The notes under the pieces are model-generated. The model was not told where the DNA came from, did not search any database, and saw nothing but the letters and a program-made list of their open reading frames with translations. From Alphaproteobacteria bacterium (lineage in GTDB: Bacteria; Pseudomonadota; Alphaproteobacteria; Puniceispirillales; UBA1172), in the NCBI GenBank assembly GCA_023259875.1, contig JALRFL010000031.1, positions 1-11,742 of the forward strand: a stretch of 11,742 nucleotides of DNA. Reading direction: 5' to 3'. The translations under genes and the position numbers were made by a program. Shown piece after piece: positions 7,065 through 11,742 of the stretch (positions are counted from its first letter, which is position 1; the number at the start of each line of letters is the position of its first letter).

Positions 7065-7096
7065 CTCCTTACCCTTTCATGAAAAGGGTTTCACCC
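7065..7096 (-). promoter_or_regulatory. Leader of the MttB-family gene: Shine-Dalgarno with abutting alternative hairpins
   Basis: On the minus strand AAGGAG (7065-7070) sits 6 nt before the ATG. Directly 5' of it is an inverted repeat: ACCCTTT, a 5-nt loop, AAAGGGT (arms 7083-7089 and 7071-7077). The 5' arm can also pair with GGGT just upstream, giving GGGT-GAA-ACCC (arms 7093-7096 and 7086-7089). The two hairpins share the ACCC segment and cannot form together. This could be an operator, an RNA switch, or chance. Confidence 0.4.
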
Positions 7097-7223
7097 GATC
7101 ATTTTTTACATGATTAAGACGCTAACTAATCTGATTGCGACAGATTGCTGCCGGTGATATCTAATCCCTAGTAATTATGATAGACATATAGCCAAAATTG
7201 CTCACAGTATCGTTAAGAATATA

Positions 7224-7252
7224 TTGTCTGGTTTGCATCTTTGATTGATAAA
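7224..7252 (+). promoter_or_regulatory. Possible promoter of the EamA-selD-selU operon
   Basis: TTGTCT (7224-7229), a 17-nt spacer, then GATAAA (7247-7252), about 30 nt before the EamA start. The match to consensus is moderate and the region is AT-rich, so other hexamer pairs are possible. Confidence 0.28.
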
Positions 7253-7281
7253 ACCCTTCTAAAATAACAAAAAGAGACCTC

Positions 7282-8202
7282 ATGCCTTTTCTTTCCTCAC
7301 GATTATTTGCCCATGCCATGCTGGCGTTTACCGCTCTCATTTGGGGCACGACTTTTGTCTTTCAAACCACTGGCATGAAAGATGTCGGCGCAATGGGATT
7401 TCAATTTTATCGTTTTCTGGCCGGGGCAATCGCTTTGTTGCCACTGGCCATCATAGAATACCGCAGGCATGGGTTTTTTTTGTCCAAAGACGCCTCTGAT
7501 CAAAGGCTTTCAAATACCCAACTGTTTTGGGGGGCTATCGGGCTAGGCGTTTTGATGTTCACTGGCTCTGCCCTGCAACAAATTAGCCTTCATACGGCGA
7601 GTGTTGCCAATGTGGCCTATTTGACGACACTTTATGTGCCTCTGGTGCCAGTGTTTGGGCTGTTGCTTTTTGGGATACATTTGCCATGGTCACGCTGGCT
7701 TGCGGTAGCGGTGTTTATGATCGGAAGCTGGCTAATGACAGGGGCGGATTTTAGCACCATCACCCCCGGTGATTGGATCGTTTTGTTAGGGGCGGTGTTT
7801 TGGGCATTTCATATCATGCTTGTTGGCGCATTGGTTGTGCGGCGGGAAATTCCATTTCAACTGGCCTTTTTGCAAACCTTTATTACCGCCATATTATCGC
7901 TAATTGTGTTTGTCATGATTGATACCATTGACCTCAGCCTTGCCAAGGCGGTTTTGCCCGATATTCTTTTTGCTGGCGTGCTGTCAATCGCGTTAGGCTT
8001 TACGCTTCAGCTGATTGCCCAGAAAAATTGCTCATCTTCTGCGGCGGCGATTATTTTATCGCTGGAAGGGATGTTTGCGGCCTTTGCTGGATGGATATTA
8101 CTTGAACAAAGCATGACGGTTATGGCTATCATTGGCGCAATCATCATTATGATCGCGGTTCTTTTGGTAGAACTGTCACCTGTGCGCCAGTCATCGTCAT
8201 AG
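7282..8202 (+). CDS. DMT-superfamily (EamA) transporter
   Basis: Inner-membrane transporter of the drug/metabolite superfamily, 306 aa, which is the usual length. Two EamA repeats of about five helices each are visible. The first starts with AHAMLAFTALIWGTTFVFQT (10-29), carrying the typical Trp-Gly-Thr motif in helix 1. The second starts near DWIVLLGAVFWAFHIMLVGA (164-183). The later repeat ends with SLEGMFAAFAGWILLEQS (260-277), the family's (S)LEPVFA-x-x-x-G-x-x-L-x-E signature, then a last helix MAIIGAIIIMIAVLLVEL (281-298). EamA members export or import amino acids, nucleobases, sugars and other small metabolites, and substrate cannot be read from sequence. The selD fusion starts 35 nt downstream on the same strand, so co-transcription is likely and suggests a link to selenium or thiol metabolism (inference). 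The ribosome site is weak (AGAGA). Another possibility is an unrelated housekeeping exporter that simply shares the operon. Confidence 0.92.
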   Translation: MPFLSSRLFAHAMLAFTALIWGTTFVFQTTGMKDVGAMGFQFYRFLAGAIALLPLAIIEYRRHGFFLSKDASDQRLSNTQLFWGAIGLGVLMFTGSALQQISLHTASVANVAYLTTLYVPLVPVFGLLLFGIHLPWSRWLAVAVFMIGSWLMTGADFSTITPGDWIVLLGAVFWAFHIMLVGALVVRREIPFQLAFLQTFITAILSLIVFVMIDTIDLSLAKAVLPDILFAGVLSIALGFTLQLIAQKNCSSSAAAIILSLEGMFAAFAGWILLEQSMTVMAIIGAIIIMIAVLLVELSPVRQSSS

Positions 8203-8237
8203 ACCTAGCCATTGAAATTGATTATAAAATTAAGGTC

Positions 8238-10490
8238 ATGAAGTCTTCAACGCCAGATCTTGCCCACCTTGTTCTGCTTGGTGGCGGCCATGCCCAAATT
8301 GCCGTGCTAAAATCACTTGGCATGTCACCGATTGAAGGCTTGCGCGTTACCTTGATCAGCCGTGATCGGTTAACGCCTTATTCAGGTATGTTGCCGGGCT
8401 ATATCGAAGGGTGTTATCACGAGGACGAAGCCTCAATTGATTTGGTCAGGCTGGCTGAGTTTGCTGGCGCGCGGTTTCTTCATGACGAAGCCATGGGTTT
8501 AGACGCTGATCAGCATAAACTGTTTCTGCGCCATCATCCGCCTTTGGGTTATGATCGCTTGTCTATCAATATTGGTTCAACCCCCCGAATGGATCAGGTG
8601 AAAGGCGCGGCGGTACACGCCACCCCTATTAAACCTGTGCCAGAGATGATCCATACGCTGGATGAGATCACAAGCGGCAGGCGAGCTTGTCATCACATTG
8701 GAATTATTGGCGGCGGTGTCGCCGGGGTTGAGGTCGCCTTGGCATTGGATCATCGGCTAAACCGTGTAGGCAACAAGGGGATCAACATCGCGTTGGTACA
8801 TTCGGGTCAGCGTGTTACCGAAGCCTTGGCCAAATCTGCCTCAAGGGCTCTCGAAACAAATCTGGCTAGGCGGAATATTGCCGTTTATCATCAGCGTAAG
8901 GCCATTGCTATTGATAGCAAAAGTATCACGCTTGATGATGGCAGCAAACTGGCCTCTGATTTCACCCTTATGACCACTGGGGCATCACCGCCGGAATGGA
9001 TTTCTGAATCCCAACTGGCGGTTGATCATGAAGGGTTTGTTGCGGTCAATGCCTCACTTCAAAGCCTCTCGCATCCTGATATTTTTGCCGCAGGCGATAT
9101 TGCCACAATCACATCATCCCCACGGGCAAAATCTGGTGTGTATGCGGTCAGAGCTGGGCCTTATCTTCGGGATAATATTCGCCGTTCTCTCCTTGGTAGG
9201 AATTTGCGCCTATGGTCACCGCAACGGCATCACTTGGCGCTCATCGGTCTTGGTGGCGGCATTGCCCTTGCGTCACGCGGCGGAATCAGTTTGCCAGCAT
9301 CACGGATGTTATGGCGTCTGAAAGAACACATTGACCGGCGCTTTATTCGGCGGTTTTCGGATTTGCCTGTGATGCCGGCTTTGCCTGCCCCTCCTATCAG
9401 TGCCAACTTAAAACAAAAAGACGATCCGGTTTTTCTGGCCATGCAGTGCCTTGGCTGTGGGGCGAAAGCTGGCTGGGCTACTCTGGCTGGGGCATTGGAA
9501 AAAGCCTATTATCATGCTCATGCAATGCGGCCTGATCTAGGGTTATTGGCAAAGGTTGGGGATATTCATTTGGACGCAGGGGATGTGCCATTGCCAGTAT
9601 CGCCTCAAGGCCAAGAAACCCTGTTGGTTCAATCTGTTGACGCGATATCCGCGCTAGTTGATGACCCTTATGTGTTTGGCCGGATTGCCACGCTTCATGC
9701 GTTGAGTGATTTGTTTGTGGCTCATGCCAAGCCTCTCTCTGCGCTCGCCTTGCTGACTTTACCTAGGGCAAGCCGAAATCAGCAACAGGATGATGTGATT
9801 CATTTGCTGTGTGGGATTCTGATTGCTCTGGCGGAACATGGTATCACTCTCAATGGTGGGCATACCGCATCCGCCTCTGCCATGCAGGTTGGGCTAGCGG
9901 TTAATGGTACGAGAGACCGTGCCTTAACTGAACGCCCTCCTCAAGCTGATGATGTGCTGATCCTAACAAAACCCCTTGGTGTCGGGTTGATCATGGCCGG
10001 CCATCATCACCAGCACCCATTAGCCACAGGCCATATGGTCAAGCGTGCTATCGATGTCATGTCACAAAGCAACGCGGCGGCGGCAGAATTGGCTAGCCAA
10101 GATGGCCCTTTGCCAATGACGGATGTGACAGGGTTTGGTCTGCTTCGTCATGCCCGATCCTTAGTCGACCGATTTAACCCTGAACTTGGCCTTGTGCTGT
10201 CAGCATCTGCCTTGCCGTTAATTGATGGCGCCCTTGGTTTGGCCAAGGCTGGGATTTCCTCAAGCATGGTGGGGGATAACGCCGCGGCGGTTCGCGTCAA
10301 ACGCCGTGATAATCAACAGATCCCTGATGCCGTCCTTCATGACCCACAGACAGGAGGCGGCTTATTGATTATCGCCCCACCTGATCATGGCAAATCCCTT
10401 TTGCAGAGGCTAACATCAGCCCATCATGACGCCGCTATTATTGGCACGATCAATGAAGCCGATCACAATCTGATCACCATAGTGGATTAA
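8238..10490 (+). CDS. selD: Fused FAD/NAD(P) oxidoreductase and selenide, water dikinase
   Basis: A two-domain cytoplasmic protein, 750 aa. Residues 1 to about 390 form a pyridine-nucleotide disulfide/NDH-2-like oxidoreductase: FAD-binding VLLGGGHAQIAVL (12-24), NAD(P)-binding IGIIGGGVAGVEVALAL (154-170), TTGASPPEW (246-254) and the second FAD contact DIFAAGDIAT (281-290). Residues about 396-750 form SelD, which makes selenophosphate from selenide and ATP. CLGCGAK (404-410) supplies catalytic C407 and K410, so this is a Cys rather than Sec enzyme. Also present are QSVDAISALVDDPYVFGRIA (465-484) with metal/ATP ligands, LNGGHT (538-543), MTDVTGFGLLRHA (627-639) and DPQTGGGLLI (702-711). All key SelD motifs are intact. 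Such fusions are known in several bacterial groups; the oxidoreductase part may reduce selenium compounds to selenide, but this is inference. A TAAGG ribosome site lies close to the ATG (8231-8235). The selU gene follows after 3 nt. Confidence 0.96.
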   Translation: MKSSTPDLAHLVLLGGGHAQIAVLKSLGMSPIEGLRVTLISRDRLTPYSGMLPGYIEGCYHEDEASIDLVRLAEFAGARFLHDEAMGLDADQHKLFLRHHPPLGYDRLSINIGSTPRMDQVKGAAVHATPIKPVPEMIHTLDEITSGRRACHHIGIIGGGVAGVEVALALDHRLNRVGNKGINIALVHSGQRVTEALAKSASRALETNLARRNIAVYHQRKAIAIDSKSITLDDGSKLASDFTLMTTGASPPEWISESQLAVDHEGFVAVNASLQSLSHPDIFAAGDIATITSSPRAKSGVYAVRAGPYLRDNIRRSLLGRNLRLWSPQRHHLALIGLGGGIALASRGGISLPASRMLWRLKEHIDRRFIRRFSDLPVMPALPAPPISANLKQKDDPVFLAMQCLGCGAKAGWATLAGALEKAYYHAHAMRPDLGLLAKVGDIHLDAGDVPLPVSPQGQETLLVQSVDAISALVDDPYVFGRIATLHALSDLFVAHAKPLSALALLTLPRASRNQQQDDVIHLLCGILIALAEHGITLNGGHTASASAMQVGLAVNGTRDRALTERPPQADDVLILTKPLGVGLIMAGHHHQHPLATGHMVKRAIDVMSQSNAAAAELASQDGPLPMTDVTGFGLLRHARSLVDRFNPELGLVLSASALPLIDGALGLAKAGISSSMVGDNAAAVRVKRRDNQQIPDAVLHDPQTGGGLLIIAPPDHGKSLLQRLTSAHHDAAIIGTINEADHNLITIVD

Positions 10491-10493
10491 CCC

Positions 10494-11576
10494 ATGGCGG
10501 CACCGATTTCCATCACCCCAAATTGGCATCATAACGGCTCTCTTCCTTTTGATACCATTATTGATGTGCGTAGCCCGGCTGAATATGAACTCGACCATAT
10601 CCCCGGGGCAATCAACTTGCCTGTCTTGTCTAATGATGAACGCGCAGAGGTTGGCACCATTTATAAACAGCAATCCCCGTTCTTAGCGCGCAAACGCGGT
10701 GCCGCCCTGATTAGTCAGAATATTGCCGCCCATCTGGATAAAACCCTAAAGGATAAGAATCACGATTGGTCCCCATTAGTTTATTGTTGGCGAGGGGGGC
10801 AACGATCCGGCGCAATGGCACGGATATTTTCTGAAATCGGCTGGTCTGTATCGGTGCTAGAGGGCGGATATAAACATTACCGCAGACAGGTGCAAGACGG
10901 GCTTACCTCTATCGCCAAGACGATGAAACCGGTGTTATTGGATGGGCCAACCGGCAGTGGCAAAACCCTCATTCTCCATGCCTTAAAAGACCAAGGGGTT
11001 CAAGTCATAGACCTTGAAGATATTGCCTGTCACAGGGGGTCGGTTCTGGGCGCCATTCCGGATCAGGAACAACCTGCGCAACGGTTATTTGAATCGCTAC
11101 TCTATCAGGCGTTGCGGCCAATAGACCTGACCAAGACGGTGGTGATGGAGGCAGAAAGCAGTAAAATTGGCGGCTTACATATTCCTGATGTGATTTGGAA
11201 AGCGATGCTTGGTGCGTCCTGCATCAACATATCAACAAAATTAGACGCAAGAGTTGATCATATTCTAAACGAATATCACCATATCACCACAGAACCAGAC
11301 GCCTTATTGCGATTGATCCACGGGATGACTAATCGCCATGGCTATGCCATCACCGATGAATGGAAAACATTGGTGGCTGATAAACATTGGCGCGGCTTGG
11401 TCATGAATGTGATTGCCCAACATTATGATCCTGCCTATCAAGGCTCATCAGGGCGTCGCCAACGCAGGGTTTTGGGCGCGGTTCATTTAGACGCCTTAGA
11501 ACAGGATCATCTTTATCAAGCTGCGCGTGACATCAAAGCCTTGGTTTTAGATCAAGATAAGGAATCTGTTTTCTGA
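10494..11576 (+). CDS. selU: tRNA 2-selenouridine synthase
   Basis: SelU (also MnmH/YbbB) converts 2-thiouridine at wobble position 34 of tRNA-Lys, -Glu and -Gln into 2-selenouridine, passing through a geranylated intermediate and using selenophosphate. Length 360 aa is normal. The N-terminal rhodanese domain (about 14-130) has IIDVRSPAEYELDHIPGAIN (22-41) and the active-site loop YCWRGGQRSG (97-106), with C98 as the catalytic cysteine. The C-terminal P-loop domain begins with VLLDGPTGSGKT (147-158, Walker A) and has VVMEAESSKIG (216-226), matching the family's ExES-x-x-IG motif. It starts 3 nt after the selD stop, so the two are certainly neighbours in one transcript and probably translationally coupled. 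This pairing places the SelD product directly into tRNA modification. Nothing is truncated or missing. Confidence 0.96.
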   Translation: MAAPISITPNWHHNGSLPFDTIIDVRSPAEYELDHIPGAINLPVLSNDERAEVGTIYKQQSPFLARKRGAALISQNIAAHLDKTLKDKNHDWSPLVYCWRGGQRSGAMARIFSEIGWSVSVLEGGYKHYRRQVQDGLTSIAKTMKPVLLDGPTGSGKTLILHALKDQGVQVIDLEDIACHRGSVLGAIPDQEQPAQRLFESLLYQALRPIDLTKTVVMEAESSKIGGLHIPDVIWKAMLGASCINISTKLDARVDHILNEYHHITTEPDALLRLIHGMTNRHGYAITDEWKTLVADKHWRGLVMNVIAQHYDPAYQGSSGRRQRRVLGAVHLDALEQDHLYQAARDIKALVLDQDKESVF

Positions 11577-11588
11577 TAATATTTTTTC

Positions 11589-11617
11589 TTGCAACACCGG
11601 AGAAGTTTGATTATCAA
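11589..11617 (+). promoter_or_regulatory. Putative sigma-70 promoter of tRNA-Asn
   Basis: TTGCAA (11589-11594), a 17-nt spacer, then TATCAA (11612-11617). Sixteen bases separate the -10 element from the tRNA, as for tRNA-Cys in this window, and both -10 elements are followed by GAT. It lies just after the selU stop, so the tRNA need not depend on the selenium operon. Confidence 0.5.
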
Positions 11618-11633
11618 GATCAGACATCAGTGT

Positions 11634-11708
11634 TCCCCAGTAGCTCAGCGGTAGAGCAAGCGACTGTTAATCGCTTGGCCGGCAGTTCGAATCTGTCCTG
11701 GGGAGCCA
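11634..11708 (+). tRNA. tRNA-Asn (anticodon GTT)
   Basis: A complete 75-nt cloverleaf with encoded CCA. The acceptor stem TCCCCAG pairs with CTGGGGA, with discriminator G. The D arm is GCTC-AGCGGTA-GAGC. The anticodon stem is AGCGA/TCGCT with loop CTGTTAA, giving anticodon GTT at 11666-11668. The T arm is GGCAG-TTCGAAT-CTGTC. CCA is at 11706-11708. A run of five T follows at once (11709-11713), which may help end transcription, though no separate hairpin is seen. It lies 57 nt after selU. Confidence 0.97.
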
Positions 11709-11742
11709 TTTTTCCTTATATTTTGGCTTTAGCGTTTCCCTT

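Noticed and set aside
7161..7349. A 62-codon minus-strand frame in the MttB-EamA intergenic region
   Set aside because: It overlaps the start of the EamA gene antisense, has no ribosome site, and shows no recognisable features.
11607..11612. TTGATT as a -35 element for tRNA-Asn
   Set aside because: With a 17-nt spacer its -10 would fall inside the tRNA. The upstream TTGCAA/TATCAA pair fits instead.

Overview
The window looks like chromosomal DNA from a free-living alphaproteobacterium with moderate GC. The main evidence is the order pcm-like methyltransferase, tolC, a small PopZ/DUF2497-like gene, then valS, which is a recurrent alphaproteobacterial arrangement. The non-pyrrolysine MttB-family methyltransferase with an Arg-rich N-terminus and the oxidoreductase-SelD fusion also fit marine alphaproteobacteria such as the SAR116/Rhodospirillales side. 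The genus cannot be fixed from the sequence alone. I see no phage genes, insertion sequences, CRISPR array, integrase or rRNA, and no gene-free stretch exceeds 300 bases.

Left block (1-4108, all minus strand): a tightly spaced set transcribed from about 4.1 kb towards position 1. It encodes a Pcm-like SAM methyltransferase, a TolC-family outer-membrane efflux protein, a 104-residue PopZ-like polar organiser, and valyl-tRNA synthetase, which is cut by the left edge (552 residues present). The spacings are 21, 4 and 90 nt.

Middle block (4109-5459): a 263-nt intergenic region carries the promoter of tRNA-Cys(GCA). It is followed by two plus-strand genes for secreted proteins, an unrecognised 86-residue protein with a signal peptide and a periplasmic histidine phosphatase of the SixA/phosphoglycerate-mutase fold. 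The phosphatase gene meets the MttB-family gene tail to tail with only 12 nt between the stop codons.

Right block (5460-11742): the MttB-family gene (minus) and a plus-strand selenium cassette diverge from a 223-nt region. The cassette is an EamA/DMT transporter, SelD with an N-terminal FAD/NAD(P) oxidoreductase domain, and SelU/MnmH (tRNA 2-selenouridine synthase), with gaps of 35 and 3 nt. A tRNA-Asn(GTT) gene with its own promoter follows. SelD makes selenophosphate and SelU uses it to replace sulfur by selenium at the tRNA wobble uridine. The transporter and the fused oxidoreductase may supply or reduce the selenium compound, but that is inference.

Most of the window is recognisable housekeeping or accessory metabolism. 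The points most worth checking are the selenium cassette, the reduced PopZ-like protein, the Pcm-like enzyme lacking the canonical SQPY motif, an AT-rich insert in ValS, the alternative hairpins in the MttB leader, and a tRNA promoter layout shared exactly by the two tRNA genes.
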